A stretch of DNA of 64,000 bases from CBDBKE01 sp965218055 (GCA_965218055.1 CBDCKA010000002.1:868001-932000), one strand, 5' to 3'. Shown: positions 18,302 to 27,220, counted from the stretch's first letter. Notes: generated by a model not told the origin, from the letters alone. Program-made: numbers and translations.

Positions 18302-18771
18302 GATGTTTGCCGGAGGTGCTTCAGCAGGTTGGCCGTTTCGACGGCTGCCAGACCGGCCTCGAACCCCTTGTTGCCGGACTTGGCGCCGGCGCGCTGAATC
18401 GCCTGCTCCAGGGTGTCGCAGGTGAGCACGCCGAAGATGACGGGGATTCCGGTGGCCAGCGCGGCCGCGGTGATGCCGCGGGAAACTTCACTGCTGATGT
18501 GCTCAAAGTGGGGCGTCTCCCCGCGGATGACGCAGCCCAGGCACACAACGGCGTCATAGCGGCCGCTGCGCGCCATCTGCTGCGCCGTCACAGGGATTTC
18601 GAACGAGCCCGGGACATAGGCCACCTCGATCACCGCCGGGTCGGCGCCGGTGCGTTCCAGCGCATCCAACGCGCCGGCCAGCAGCCGCTCACAGATGAAG
18701 GCATTGAAGCGGCTGACCACCAGAGCAAAACGGAGGCCGCGCGCGTCGAGCTCACCGGCATAGGTTTTCAT
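18298..18771 (-). CDS. ribH: 6,7-dimethyl-8-ribityllumazine synthase RibH
   Basis: Condenses the ribityl-aminouracil with 3,4-dihydroxybutanone phosphate in the penultimate step of riboflavin synthesis, as an icosahedral or pentameric shell. Family blocks: FALVVSRFNAFICERLL, VAYVPGSFEIPVTAQQM, DAVVCLGCVIRGETPHFEH, PVIFGVLTCDTLEQA and GNKGFEAGLAAVE. Starting at MKTYAGELDARGLRFALVV (18771) gives 157 residues and aligns with the usual N-terminus. Two further in-frame ATGs (18795, 18783) lie in a 12-bp tandem repeat just upstream. No other rib genes are nearby. Confidence 0.93.
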   Translation of the reverse strand: MKTYAGELDARGLRFALVVSRFNAFICERLLAGALDALERTGADPAVIEVAYVPGSFEIPVTAQQMARSGRYDAVVCLGCVIRGETPHFEHISSEVSRGITAAALATGIPVIFGVLTCDTLEQAIQRAGAKSGNKGFEAGLAAVETANLLKHLRQTS

Positions 18772-18832
18772 AACCTTGGTCATAACCTGGGTCATGACCC
18801 TGGGCTACGACCTGGGCCACGACCTTGGCCAT
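18769..18832 (-). repeat. 12-bp degenerate tandem repeat at the ribH start
   Basis: On the minus strand, units of the type CAGGTYRTGACC/AAGGTTATGACC recur five times across the start region. They supply three in-frame ATG codons, at 18795, 18783 and 18771, each preceded by an AGGT. Confidence 0.6.
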
Positions 18833-18854
18833 AGCTTAGCAGTCGTCGCTGGCT

Positions 18855-18874
18855 GGCAGGCAAGAATGCCTGCC
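18855..18874. repeat. REP-like palindrome (GGCAGGCA-AGAA-TGCCTGCC)
   Basis: Perfect 8-bp stem with a 4-nt loop in the ribH-dnaN gap. There is no T-tract. It looks like a dispersed palindrome that may also stop dnaN transcription. Confidence 0.5.
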
Positions 18875-19014
18875 GCGTGACTGCCCGCCGCATGCGCGCT
18901 ACGGTGCCCAGTCTGCAGGGGGAACTTAGGGATTCTCCACCAGTACCCGGTCTAAATCCCGGCCAACTCTGAACCACCATCCGCGTTGCGCTGATTCGCC
19001 GGCCCGGGCGCGGG

Positions 19015-20124
19015 TCAGATGCGCATGGGCATCACAACGTAGCGGTAGCGCCCGCCGTCCTCGCCCGCCGGGCGCAACTGGCCCGCCGACTGCTCGTCTT
19101 TGAACTCAAAGCACACCGGGCCGCTGTTCGCAGCTGCCAGAAAGTCCAGCAGGTATTGGGAGTTGAAGCCGATCTGTAGTGGCTCGGCCGAGTATTCGGT
19201 TTCGAGCGTCTCCTCGGACTCCCCGGCCTCGGAGCTCGAGGAGGAGAGCTTCACTTCATTGGGCCCGAGTTGCATGCGGACAGCGTGGGAACGCTCGTCG
19301 GCAAACTGGGAAACGCGCCGCAGCGCAGCCATCACTTGCTCGCGGTCCAACACGACCGCCCGGTTGTGCTCCTTCGGGAGGACGGCCTCGTAATTGGGAA
19401 ATTGCCCGGTGAGCATCCGCGAGATTAACAGCCGGCTCCCGACGCGGAAGAACAGATGGCTTTCGTCCCGGCCGAATTCCACCTGCGTGTCCGGCGCCAC
19501 CTCTCCTACCAAGCGCTGAATCTCCCCCAGCGCTTTTTTTGGCACCAGCGCGCGAGCCTCAGCGGCCACCCCCGAGGAGTACGGGTTCTCGATGTGCGCC
19601 AAGCGGTGGCCATCTGTGGCGATCATACACAGCGAATCGGCCCCAATCAGCAGCAGGGCTCCGTTCAGCGTGTACCGCGACTCCTCGCTAGAGATCGCAA
19701 AGATTGTCTTGCCAATCAGGTCTAGTAAAGTGCCAGCCGGAATGTTAGTCAACGCACCGGGCAACGGTGGGAGCGCTGGAAAGTTCTCTCGCGACATCCC
19801 CACTATGCGTGTCACCGAACGCCCGGCCTTGATTTGGACCCAGTAATTCTCCAGCAGCCGTACGGCCACTGTCCCCTCGTCCAGCAACCGGACGTAGTCC
19901 AGCAACTTTTTCGCCGGTACGCTAGCCGAACCGGGCTTGGTAACCTTCGCTGGACAGGAACTGCGTACGCCTATCTCCAGGTCCGTCGCCGTCAGCTCAA
20001 TTGCTTCCCCGCTGGCCTCTACGAGCACGTTCGAGAGGATGGGGATTGTGGTCTTCTTCTCGACGACCCCTTGGGCCAAACTCAGCTCTTTCACCAAGTC
20101 CGACTTGCTGACTGTGAACTCCAT
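19015..20124 (-). CDS. dnaN: DNA polymerase III beta subunit (sliding clamp)
   Basis: 369 residues, the standard clamp length. It has the three-fold repeated clamp fold: EFTVSKSDLVKELSLAQGVV and KKTTIPILSNVLVEA in domain 1, TDGHRLAH in domain 2, and YVVMPMRI at the C-terminus, the usual clamp ending. It encircles DNA and tethers polymerases and other partners. It lies downstream of dnaA on the same strand, across the candidate origin. AGGTGAG is the likely ribosome-binding site. Confidence 0.97.
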   Translation of the reverse strand: MEFTVSKSDLVKELSLAQGVVEKKTTIPILSNVLVEASGEAIELTATDLEIGVRSSCPAKVTKPGSASVPAKKLLDYVRLLDEGTVAVRLLENYWVQIKAGRSVTRIVGMSRENFPALPPLPGALTNIPAGTLLDLIGKTIFAISSEESRYTLNGALLLIGADSLCMIATDGHRLAHIENPYSSGVAAEARALVPKKALGEIQRLVGEVAPDTQVEFGRDESHLFFRVGSRLLISRMLTGQFPNYEAVLPKEHNRAVVLDREQVMAALRRVSQFADERSHAVRMQLGPNEVKLSSSSSEAGESEETLETEYSAEPLQIGFNSQYLLDFLAAANSGPVCFEFKDEQSAGQLRPAGEDGGRYRYVVMPMRI

Positions 20125-20192
20125 CTAGCTCACCTTTCCCTTTGGACAGAACTCCTCTATCAACCACCTGGTTGCTACCCGGAGTCTACTAG

Positions 20193-20381
20193 TATTGCTA
20201 TGTAAACTACTTACAAAAGTAAATAATAGTAGTAGTAGTGCGGCGAAGATTGTGGAAAAGGAGCTATCCTTCTGGCTGGAGAAGGCTGGGTGGCTACCCA
20301 GCCTGTGGAAGGTTTGAGGAAAGTGCACGCTGATAGTGGCACCATAAGCCAAGCCGCATAGGCTCTCACAGGTTTTCCACA
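20193..20381. other. Candidate chromosomal origin oriC with a basal unwinding system
   Basis: The 282-bp dnaA-dnaN gap contains an AT-rich stretch (20191-20223), then TAA-TAG-TAG-TAG-TAG (20224-20238) and a GC-rich heptamer TGCGGCG (20239-20245). Next is a DnaA-box-like TGTGGAAAA (20251-20259, one mismatch from consensus). Read from the box into the AT region, the top strand gives 3'-GAT-GAT-GAT-GAT-AAT-5', the DnaA-trio pattern of bacterial origins. More box-like sites are TGTGGAAGG (20304-20312) and TTTTCCACA (20373-20381). The neighbourhood dnaA-dnaN-rpmH-rnpA-yidC supports the call. Confidence 0.8.
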
Positions 20382-20406
20382 AGTCGATTCTAAGAACCAC
20401 GCCAAC

Positions 20407-21774
20407 TCATTGAAAAGAAGCTAAAAGGCGATTCAGTGTCCTGTTTAAATCTTTATCAACCAAGCGCTGCTTCGAGATCTTGGCGATAGAGTGCAACACC
20501 GTGGTGTGGTGCTTGTCGCCGAAGGCTCTGGCTATCTCGGGCAGCGATGCCAGGGTTAGTCGGCGGGCCATCCACATAGCCACTTGGCGAGGCACCACAA
20601 CGCGCTGGGAGTTGTCCTTGGCCTTCAACTCATTCAGGCGGAGATTGTAGTGCTCACAGACGCTCCTTTGAATCAGCTCGATAGTCACCTGCCTGCCCTG
20701 GGTCTCCACCAGATCCTTCAGAACCTGATGGGCCATTGACTCGGTAATTTCCTCCCCGGTCAGGGAAGAATAGGCCATCAGACGGATCAGCGAACCCTCC
20801 AGTTCACGAATGTTGGACTTAACGTGCCTGGCCACAAACAGAGCAACCTTTTCCGACAGCGGGAAAGCCTCTGCCTCCGCCTTCTTCATGAGGATTGCCA
20901 ACCGTGTCTCCAGGTCGGGGAGCTGGATGTCGGCGATTAGTCCGCACCCAAAGCGGGAACGCAGCCGCTCCTCGACCCGGGGGATCTCGTTAGGGGGCCG
21001 GTCGCTGGAGATCGCGATCTGCTTCTGGCGCTCGTAAAGCGTGTTGAAGGTATGGAAGAACTCCTCCTGAGTTCCCTCCTTTCCGCTAAGGAACTGCACG
21101 TCATCCACCAGCAACGTGTCAATGTGGCGAAACCGCTCGTGGAAGGTAACCATACGGTCGTTCTTTATCGACTGCACCATCTCGTTGGTAAAGCGCTCTG
21201 CCGAAACGTACACCACCCGCCAATGTGGAAAGCGCTGGCGCAGTTCGTGCCCGATGGCCTGCATTAAGTGGGTTTTGCCCAGTCCCACACCGCCGTACAG
21301 GAACAGCGGATTGTAGGAGCAGCCGGGGTCGCGGGCCACGCGCGAGGCAGCTGCGTGTGCGAACTGGTTCGAGGCGCCCACCACGAATGCGGAGAAGCTG
21401 TACCTGGGGTTTAGCGGAGAGGAGAACCAGCTTTCGTCTGCGCTTGCGACGGGTCGGCGCGGCGGTGCCGTCCACTGCTCCTCCTGCGAGGTCTCGAGAG
21501 CAAACTCCACGCGGTGAACCGGCAGGCCTAGCGCCCGGACCGCTTCTTCGATCAAGTTCCGGTAGTGAGCTTCAATCCAGTCCTTGAAGGTGTGGTTGGG
21601 AACGCGGACGTAGAGCGTGGTATCCCGAATCAAGCTGGCACGGGCAGGCTGCAGCCAGGTTGCGAAGTTCTGCGAGTCCACCCGCTCCCTCACCAATCGT
21701 AGGATCTGCTGCCAGGCGTCGTTGGCCGCGCTCGAGGGGAAGCCGGCAGGGCCGGGCGATGGTACACTGGCCAT
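20407..21774 (-). CDS. dnaA: Chromosomal replication initiator DnaA
   Basis: 455 residues from the ATG at 21774. The frame is open to 21822, but conservation begins at WQQILRLVRERVDSQNFATW (domain I). Domain III has the Walker A GGVGLGKTHLMQAIGHELRQ and the Walker B TLLVDDVQFLSGKEG. Domain IV ends with the DNA-binding helix-turn-helix SLPEIARAFGDKHHTTVLHS. It binds DnaA boxes, forms the ATP-dependent filament on the DnaA-trio and melts the origin. It is divergent from rpmH. Confidence 0.97.
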   Translation of the reverse strand: MASVPSPGPAGFPSSAANDAWQQILRLVRERVDSQNFATWLQPARASLIRDTTLYVRVPNHTFKDWIEAHYRNLIEEAVRALGLPVHRVEFALETSQEEQWTAPPRRPVASADESWFSSPLNPRYSFSAFVVGASNQFAHAAASRVARDPGCSYNPLFLYGGVGLGKTHLMQAIGHELRQRFPHWRVVYVSAERFTNEMVQSIKNDRMVTFHERFRHIDTLLVDDVQFLSGKEGTQEEFFHTFNTLYERQKQIAISSDRPPNEIPRVEERLRSRFGCGLIADIQLPDLETRLAILMKKAEAEAFPLSEKVALFVARHVKSNIRELEGSLIRLMAYSSLTGEEITESMAHQVLKDLVETQGRQVTIELIQRSVCEHYNLRLNELKAKDNSQRVVVPRQVAMWMARRLTLASLPEIARAFGDKHHTTVLHSIAKISKQRLVDKDLNRTLNRLLASFQ

Positions 21775-21874
21775 GATGTTTCTGCTGCCTCTGGTGAAGG
21801 TAATTGAAAGGCGGTCGAACATAACATAACGGGTCGGCTCGATCCAAACTCAAAATCTTCTTTGTTTTCTTGCC

Positions 21875-21888
21875 GCTTATGCATAAGC
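21875..21888. promoter_or_regulatory. Palindrome GCTTATGCATAAGC between dnaA and rpmH
   Basis: A perfect 14-bp palindrome in the divergent promoter region. Each half contains TTATGCA, resembling a weak DnaA box, so autoregulation of dnaA is possible. No better DnaA boxes are seen in this 205-bp gap. Confidence 0.35.
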
Positions 21889-21979
21889 CGCGGGTCGTTG
21901 TCCTTGACCTTTTCGACATCCATTCTTACAATTGTTCTTTTGCGAAGGGGATAGCATCCATCTCAGGAGCCTGACGTTC

Positions 21980-22117
21980 ATGCCCAAACGAACCTTCCAG
22001 CCCAACCGGCGTCGGCGCGCTAAAACCCACGGGTTCCGGGCGCGAATGAGGACCAAAGGTGGCCGTAGAACACTGGCTGCAAGACGGAGGAAAGGCCGGA
22101 GCCGGCTCGCCGTCTGA
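21980..22117 (+). CDS. rpmH: Large-subunit ribosomal protein bL34
   Basis: 45 residues, very basic, with the hallmark PKRTFQPNRRRRAKTHGFRA and the tail GRRTLAARRRKGRSRL. The true start is the ATG at 21980; CAGGAG lies 10 nt upstream. It is the first gene of the rpmH-rnpA-yidD-yidC cluster running away from dnaA. Confidence 0.97.
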   Translation: MPKRTFQPNRRRRAKTHGFRARMRTKGGRRTLAARRRKGRSRLAV

Positions 22118-22130
22118 TTCCTCAGAGGTG

Positions 22131-22514
22131 ATGGTGCCGCCTGCTGGAAGCGCGGAAAGCCCTCGCAGGTGGCCGCGCGCAACGCGGTTGCGGAAGCACA
22201 GCGAGTTTGATCAAATATATTCGGCAGGCCGCAGGTACAGTTCCTCACTCTTCTCGGCATTCCTGCTTCAGACCGGGTCGGCTGCCAGTAAGGTAGGCTT
22301 CACCGTCGGGCGCGGGCTGGGCAGAGCAGCACGGCGCAATCGGATCAAGCGCCGGATGCGGGATGCGGTCCGCCTGCACCTGCCTGAGATTGGCCCGGGA
22401 TGGAACATTGTTTTCCATCCCCGCCGAAGCGTTTTTGACGTGGAGTTTTCCCGGCTGGAGAAAGAGGTATCGCGTCTGTTCGAGTCGGTGTCGGGCACAG
22501 GAGGCAGACCCTAA
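22131..22514 (+). CDS. rnpA: Ribonuclease P protein component
   Basis: 127 residues from the ATG at 22131; the frame is open upstream but overlaps rpmH. The conserved RNR motif region reads GRAARRNRIKRRMRDAVR, and the N-terminal block is LRKHSEFDQIYSAGRRYSSS. It is the protein cofactor that helps the RNase P RNA bind and cleave tRNA precursors. Its stop overlaps the yidD start (TAATG). Confidence 0.95.
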   Translation: MVPPAGSAESPRRWPRATRLRKHSEFDQIYSAGRRYSSSLFSAFLLQTGSAASKVGFTVGRGLGRAARRNRIKRRMRDAVRLHLPEIGPGWNIVFHPRRSVFDVEFSRLEKEVSRLFESVSGTGGRP

Positions 22515-22726
22515 TGGGACGTGCGCTGCTGCTGGCCATGCTGCATTTTTACAAGCGGCTGATTTCGCCGGTGCTGCCTTCTGCATGCAAGTTCTATCCG
22601 ACCTGCTCGGAATACGCCATCGAGGCCGTCGCCCGCTTCGGCAGCGCGCGGGGTGGTTGGATGACAGCCCGGCGGTTGTTCCGCTGCCGCCCGTTTCATC
22701 CCGGTGGCTATGACCCGGTTGAATAG
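22514..22726 (+). CDS. yidD: Membrane protein insertion efficiency factor YidD
   Basis: 70 residues. Family signature LHFYKRLISPVLPSACKFYP then TCSEYAIEAV, with a conserved end RRLFRCRPFHPGGYDPV. It is a small membrane-associated helper of YidC-dependent insertion. It is translationally coupled to rnpA by a 1-bp overlap and followed by yidC after 37 nt. Confidence 0.96.
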   Translation: MGRALLLAMLHFYKRLISPVLPSACKFYPTCSEYAIEAVARFGSARGGWMTARRLFRCRPFHPGGYDPVE

Positions 22727-22763
22727 GCTATCCGGGGTAGGCCCCGGAGCTGTGTAGAAACTG

Positions 22764-24518
22764 ATGCCGCAGTCGAACGACGAGTCGTCTTTGCAGATGC
22801 GCGTGTTGCTGGCGTTCGCGCTCTCTGCGGTGGTGTTGCTGTTGTTCGCCCCGCGGAGCCGCCCCCCGACACAGCCGACGGAACCCCCAGCTGCGGCGCC
22901 CGGCGCGGCCCCTGCTTCCGAACTGGCTTCTGAACCGATTTCTGAACTGGCGCAACCACCGGAGGCCGAGCCTTCCCTGGTCGGTTCCCTGAAGCAGGCT
23001 TCCGAGGAGAAGGAAACCGTCGTCGAGGACGAGCTGTACCGCATCGTCCTGTCCAACCGCGGTGGCGTGGTCAAGAGTTGGACGCTAAAGCGCTATCAGG
23101 ACGCCAAGGGGCGTCCGCTGGAGCTGGTGAACCAACCGGCTGCACCCGAGCTGGGCTATCCCTTTATCGTCTGGACAGAGCAGGAGGAGCTGCGCGAGCA
23201 GCTGAATGACGCGCTGTTCGAGGTCAGAGCGGACCGCAGGCGCACGCCCGTCACGGTCACCTTCGAGTACAACGACGGCATCGTTTCCGCCCGTAAGCAG
23301 TTCCGCTTCGAGCGCAGCAGCTACGTGGTCGAGGTGTCTTCCGAGGTCCATCAAAGTGGAAATTCGGTTGCTCACGACCTGGCTTGGCGCAGCGGCTTTG
23401 GCGACCATACCGTGACGGACGGCCACCTGACTGCCGCAGTGGTCAGCGCACGGGCCGGGGAGTTGCAGCGGCAGCCGTACCCCAAAATCAAGGATCCGGA
23501 AAGCCGCTCCGGTGGCGGCCCCTGGCTCTTTGGCGGGATTGAAGACCGGTTTTTCGCAGCCGTCTTCATGCCGCGGGCGGAAGACGAGACGGGTGGAGCA
23601 ATCACCAGTCTCCGAACGTTCCGCTCCGACTACCAGCCGGAAGGTGCACAGGCGGCGACGGGGGTGCTCGGAGTCAGCGTCGGTGGCCCGGCCCAGAACC
23701 GGATGCGCGCGTTCGTGGGGCCCAAGTCCCTAGATGTACTGAGGGAAGTCTTTCCCGAGCCGGGCGCCGAACAGAGGCACAGCCGCGGTGAACCAGTCAT
23801 GAGCCTGGAAGAACTTGTGGACTTCGGCTGGTTTGCTTTTGTTGCCAAGCCGATGTTGCTGGCATTGAAGTGGATTTACAACCGCGTGGTGTCGAATTAC
23901 GGGTGGGCCATCGTGCTACTCACCATCGTGATCAACTTCGTGCTGTTCCCACTCAAGCTGAAAAGCATGAAGTCGGCGCTGAAGATGCAAAAGATCGCAC
24001 CGCAGGTTAAGGCCGTTCAGGAAAAATACAAGAAGCTGAAGTTCAACGATCCCAAGAAGCAGGACATGAACAAGGAAGTCATGGAGCTGTACCGCAAGCA
24101 AGGCATCAACCCCATTGGCGGTTGTTTGCCGATGGCACTCCAGTTTCCTTTCCTGATCGGCTTCTATAACGTCCTAATGGTCTCCATCGAGATGCGTCAT
24201 GCTCCCTGGTTTTGGTGGATCAATGACCTGTCGGCCAAGGATCCCTATCTAGTGCTGCCGCTCACGATGACGGCGACCATGTTCCTCTTGCAGAGGATGA
24301 CGCCCATGACCACCGCCGACCCGATGCAACGCAAGATGTTCACTCTGATGCCCCTGTTCTTCGGCGTCATGTTTCTCAGCGTCTCCAGCGGCCTGGTGCT
24401 CTACTGGCTGGTCGGCAATGTGGTCGGCATAGGGCAACAGGTGTACATTAACCGGACGGGGTTGCGGGCGGAGGTCGGGCGCAAACCGGCAGCGACGCGC
24501 ACTGTCAAGGCCAAGTAG
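22764..24518 (+). CDS. yidC: Membrane protein insertase YidC
   Basis: 584 residues, the long gram-negative form. N-terminal anchor (RVLLAFALSAVVLLLFAP), a Pro/Glu-rich linker, the large periplasmic beta-supersandwich (about 85-350), and the five-helix insertase core with YNRVVSNYGWAIVLLTIVIN and QGINPIGGCLPMALQFPFLI. It folds and inserts inner-membrane proteins, alone or with SecYEG. The long periplasmic domain indicates a diderm cell. Confidence 0.96.
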   Translation: MPQSNDESSLQMRVLLAFALSAVVLLLFAPRSRPPTQPTEPPAAAPGAAPASELASEPISELAQPPEAEPSLVGSLKQASEEKETVVEDELYRIVLSNRGGVVKSWTLKRYQDAKGRPLELVNQPAAPELGYPFIVWTEQEELREQLNDALFEVRADRRRTPVTVTFEYNDGIVSARKQFRFERSSYVVEVSSEVHQSGNSVAHDLAWRSGFGDHTVTDGHLTAAVVSARAGELQRQPYPKIKDPESRSGGGPWLFGGIEDRFFAAVFMPRAEDETGGAITSLRTFRSDYQPEGAQAATGVLGVSVGGPAQNRMRAFVGPKSLDVLREVFPEPGAEQRHSRGEPVMSLEELVDFGWFAFVAKPMLLALKWIYNRVVSNYGWAIVLLTIVINFVLFPLKLKSMKSALKMQKIAPQVKAVQEKYKKLKFNDPKKQDMNKEVMELYRKQGINPIGGCLPMALQFPFLIGFYNVLMVSIEMRHAPWFWWINDLSAKDPYLVLPLTMTATMFLLQRMTPMTTADPMQRKMFTLMPLFFGVMFLSVSSGLVLYWLVGNVVGIGQQVYINRTGLRAEVGRKPAATRTVKAK

Positions 24519-24526
24519 AAGAAGCC

Positions 24527-25073
24527 GTGGGCGAGTTCCAGTTCCAGCCGGAGCAGATCGTGGATCGCATCGAGCCGCTGGTGGGCACCATCTTGCGGCT
24601 GGCAGGGCTTGAGTTAACTTTCCAGGTGCAGCGGACCACGGGCTGGTACGACCGTCCGTTTGAAAACCCGGACTTTGTGGTGAGTTTCGAGGGCCGGGAT
24701 ACTGAGTTGCTGATGGGCAACAAGGGCGAGTTGCTTCAGGCGCTGGAACACGTGGTCTTCGAGGCGATCGGCGTGCCTCCCAGGGTACCGCGAGCGCATC
24801 GTGTTCGACTGCAACGACTACCGCATGTTGCGCGTCGACGAGCTGCAACTGGCGGCTCAGGCCGCCGCCGACCGCGTTCGCCGCACCGGGGTGGACTACA
24901 AGTTCAACCCCATGAGCTCCCGCGAGCGCCGGGTGATCCATATGGCGTTGCGCGGCGAAGCTGGGGTACGTACGCAAAGCGAGGGCGTGGGACCCCACCG
25001 CCAGGTGGTGATTCACTCCGCAGACCCCTCACCGGCACGGCAGCCGCTCAGGGGCCGGCGCCCCTCGCGCTGA
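24527..25073 (+). pseudogene. jag: Jag/KhpB RNA-binding protein, frameshifted between KH and R3H domains
   Basis: From the GTG at 24527 the protein reads as the KH part (ELLMGNKGELLQALEHVVFE). Then at about 24784 the frame is lost: R3H sequence (YRERIVFDCNDYRMLRVDEL, later NPMSSRERRVIHMALRGEAG and TQSEGVGPHRQVVI) continues in a different frame to 25073. Removing one G from CCCAGGGTACC restores a continuous protein of about 180 residues. Jag/KhpB sits after yidC in many genomes and binds RNA with KhpA. The lesion may be real, an assembly error, or a programmed shift. If real, the product loses R3H and ends in unrelated residues at 25105. Confidence 0.8.
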
Positions 25074-25135
25074 ACTCGACTGTTCCCGCTGGCTCCTACT
25101 TCTAGCGACAAGCCTGCTGGCGTTTCTGGATTGGC

Positions 25136-26542
25136 ATGCACACCGATGACACCATCGTAGCCGTTTCCACCCCGCCCGGGCGTGGCGGCCTCGGGGTGGT
25201 GCGGTTTTCGGGGCCCGAGGCGCTGCGGATCGTCTGCCAGTTGGTGCGCCTCAAGGGGGAAACGCAGGCGGAGCCACAGCCCCGCCACGCTACACTTGGT
25301 GAGCTGCTGGGACCGGAGGGCGAGACGCCGGGCGAGACAGTGGACCAGGTGGTGGTCACCTATTTTCGCAAGCCCCATTCCTATACTGGCGAGGACGTTG
25401 TCGAGGTGAGCTGCCACGGGGCTCCGGTCGTGCTGCGCTTCCTGCTGGAGCGCGCCACCGAGCGTGGCGCACGGCTGGCCGAGCCGGGCGAGTTCACCAT
25501 GCGCGCCTTCCTCAGCGGTCGCCTCGACCTGGCTCAGGCCGAGGCCGTCCGCGACCTGATCGAGGCCCAGACCCTCTACCAGGCCCGCGTCGCTGCGCAG
25601 CAGATGGGCGGCGCGGTCGCCCGCCGCCTGGCCCCCATCAAGAAGGAGCTGGTGGACCTGATTGCGCTGCTCGAGGCGGGAATTGATTTTGCCGAAGACG
25701 ACATCTCCGTTTTGCCTGCGCCCGAGATTTTGGAGCGCATCGCGCGCGTCCGAATGGGTCTTGAGGCCTACGCGGAAACCTTCCGCTTCGGGCGCGTCGT
25801 GCAGGAGGGCTTGACGCTGGCCATTCTTGGCCGCCCGAACGTCGGCAAGTCCAGCCTGTTTAACCGCCTGATGGAACGCGACCGGGCCATTGTCACCGCC
25901 ACGCCGGGCACCACGCGCGACCTGGTCACCGAGGTCGTCAACTTGGAAGGCATACCGGTAAAACTAGTGGATACAGCCGGCATCCGCCACGCTCGCGATG
26001 AAGCCGAGTCCATCGGGGTGCGCAAGTCCTACGAGGTCCTGGCTGACTCGGACCTGGCGCTGGTCGTGCTGGACTCCAGCGCCGGCCTGTTGGCCGAAGA
26101 CAGCGAGCTGCTGGAGCGCAGCCGCAGCGCGGGCGCGGCGCTGGTGGTGTGGAACAAGGTGGACCTGGGGCCGCCGCCAGTTGAGCTAGAGTTGGCCGAA
26201 TCGGAACCGAAGCCCGGCAATGACGGGGGCTCTTGGATGGTCTCGGCGCTGACCGGCGAGGGTGTCAAAGAGCTGCGCCGTGCTATTGTCGAGGCCGCGC
26301 TGCCTGGGTTGAACGGCTCTCGCGAAACCGGCTTTCTCACCAACATCCGCCACGAGCGCCTGCTCCGCGACTCGCTGGAAGCTTTGGGCGCGGCGCGCGG
26401 GGCCGTCGAGCAAAACATCCCTCACGAGATGCTGCTGCTCGACCTCTACAACGCTCTCCGTCCCCTGGACGCCATCACCGGCCAAACCACCATCGAAGAC
26501 ATCCTCAACCAAATCTTCTCCACCTTCTGCATCGGGAAGTAG
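25136..26542 (+). CDS. mnmE: tRNA modification GTPase MnmE
   Basis: 468 residues. N-terminal formyl-THF-binding domain (IVAVSTPPGRGGLGVVRFSG), helical domain, and an inserted G domain with GRPNVGKSSLFN, DTAG and NKVD. The C-terminus ends FCIGK, keeping the catalytic cysteine. With MnmG it installs the (carboxymethyl)aminomethyl group on U34 of several tRNAs. Its usual partner mnmG is here 16 kb away and on the other strand. Confidence 0.97.
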   Translation: MHTDDTIVAVSTPPGRGGLGVVRFSGPEALRIVCQLVRLKGETQAEPQPRHATLGELLGPEGETPGETVDQVVVTYFRKPHSYTGEDVVEVSCHGAPVVLRFLLERATERGARLAEPGEFTMRAFLSGRLDLAQAEAVRDLIEAQTLYQARVAAQQMGGAVARRLAPIKKELVDLIALLEAGIDFAEDDISVLPAPEILERIARVRMGLEAYAETFRFGRVVQEGLTLAILGRPNVGKSSLFNRLMERDRAIVTATPGTTRDLVTEVVNLEGIPVKLVDTAGIRHARDEAESIGVRKSYEVLADSDLALVVLDSSAGLLAEDSELLERSRSAGAALVVWNKVDLGPPPVELELAESEPKPGNDGGSWMVSALTGEGVKELRRAIVEAALPGLNGSRETGFLTNIRHERLLRDSLEALGAARGAVEQNIPHEMLLLDLYNALRPLDAITGQTTIEDILNQIFSTFCIGK

Positions 26543-26599
26543 GACCGCTCCTCCAATAGCCGCTGATCGGGGTCGCTGGGCGTTCCCTGTGGATGCAAC

Positions 26600-27220
26600 T
26601 TAAGCCTCAGATGCAGTGTCTTGTGGGTGGGCAGGACGAATAAAGGAAAGAATCAGCGATGCCACAATTGAACTGGAAATGCCGAGAATAAATCCGAGTG
26701 CCATATCCCACCATCTAGCACGACGAATCCGCACTTCCTGGATTCTGAAGATTTGATCTATTACTTCTCTCTGGGCACGGACAACAGGCTCAAGAGCTGT
26801 CTTTTCGGCGGAAAGCCTTGCGAGAGTTTCTTGTTCAGCTGTTATTCGGCTGCGCTGATGATCAAGAAAGGTCATTAGGCTTTGCAGGCTCTCGGTGACG
26901 CGGTCGAGCTCCTTCAATTGGTGAACTAGATCGAGACTTGCCTCTCTGGCTTGCTCAAGCCGTCTCTGCTCTGCCCGCTGTCTTTGGATGTCAAGGACTC
27001 CCGCTGTGATCGAGGCACCGAGCAGGATCGCCGTTAGAAGGCTTGTGAGGAGGGGGTGACGTTTAAACCCTGCAAACCACAGTTCTCCGATGGACAGGGA
27101 AGATAGTTTCAGAAAACTCACTCTAAGTGTTCGCTTCGGTTGATCATCCGAGGGAGAGCAATGTAGGCATCGTGCCTCCTGCGGGGTGCTCTTGATGTGG
27201 TGTGGTGTGAATCTTACCAT
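26600..27220 (-). CDS. Membrane-anchored coiled-coil hypothetical protein
   Basis: 206 residues with two hydrophobic helices, LLTSLLTAILLGASITAGVL near residue 65 and MALGFILGISSSIVASLILS near the C-terminus. Between them is about 100 residues of coiled coil rich in Arg, Glu and Gln (RQRAEQRRLEQAREASLDLV and further heptads). The coil would lie on one side of the membrane. No family recognised. The ATG at 27220 is used; a TTG at 27238 is in frame. Base composition is lower in GC than in the neighbours, hinting at later acquisition. Confidence 0.6.
   Translation of the reverse strand: MVRFTPHHIKSTPQEARCLHCSPSDDQPKRTLRVSFLKLSSLSIGELWFAGFKRHPLLTSLLTAILLGASITAGVLDIQRQRAEQRRLEQAREASLDLVHQLKELDRVTESLQSLMTFLDHQRSRITAEQETLARLSAEKTALEPVVRAQREVIDQIFRIQEVRIRRARWWDMALGFILGISSSIVASLILSFIRPAHPQDTASEA

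Noticed and set aside
18796..18980. Riboswitch upstream of ribH
   Set aside because: The FMN-riboswitch core (AGGGGC / GAYYCC pattern) is not present; only a repeat and a REP-like hairpin are seen.
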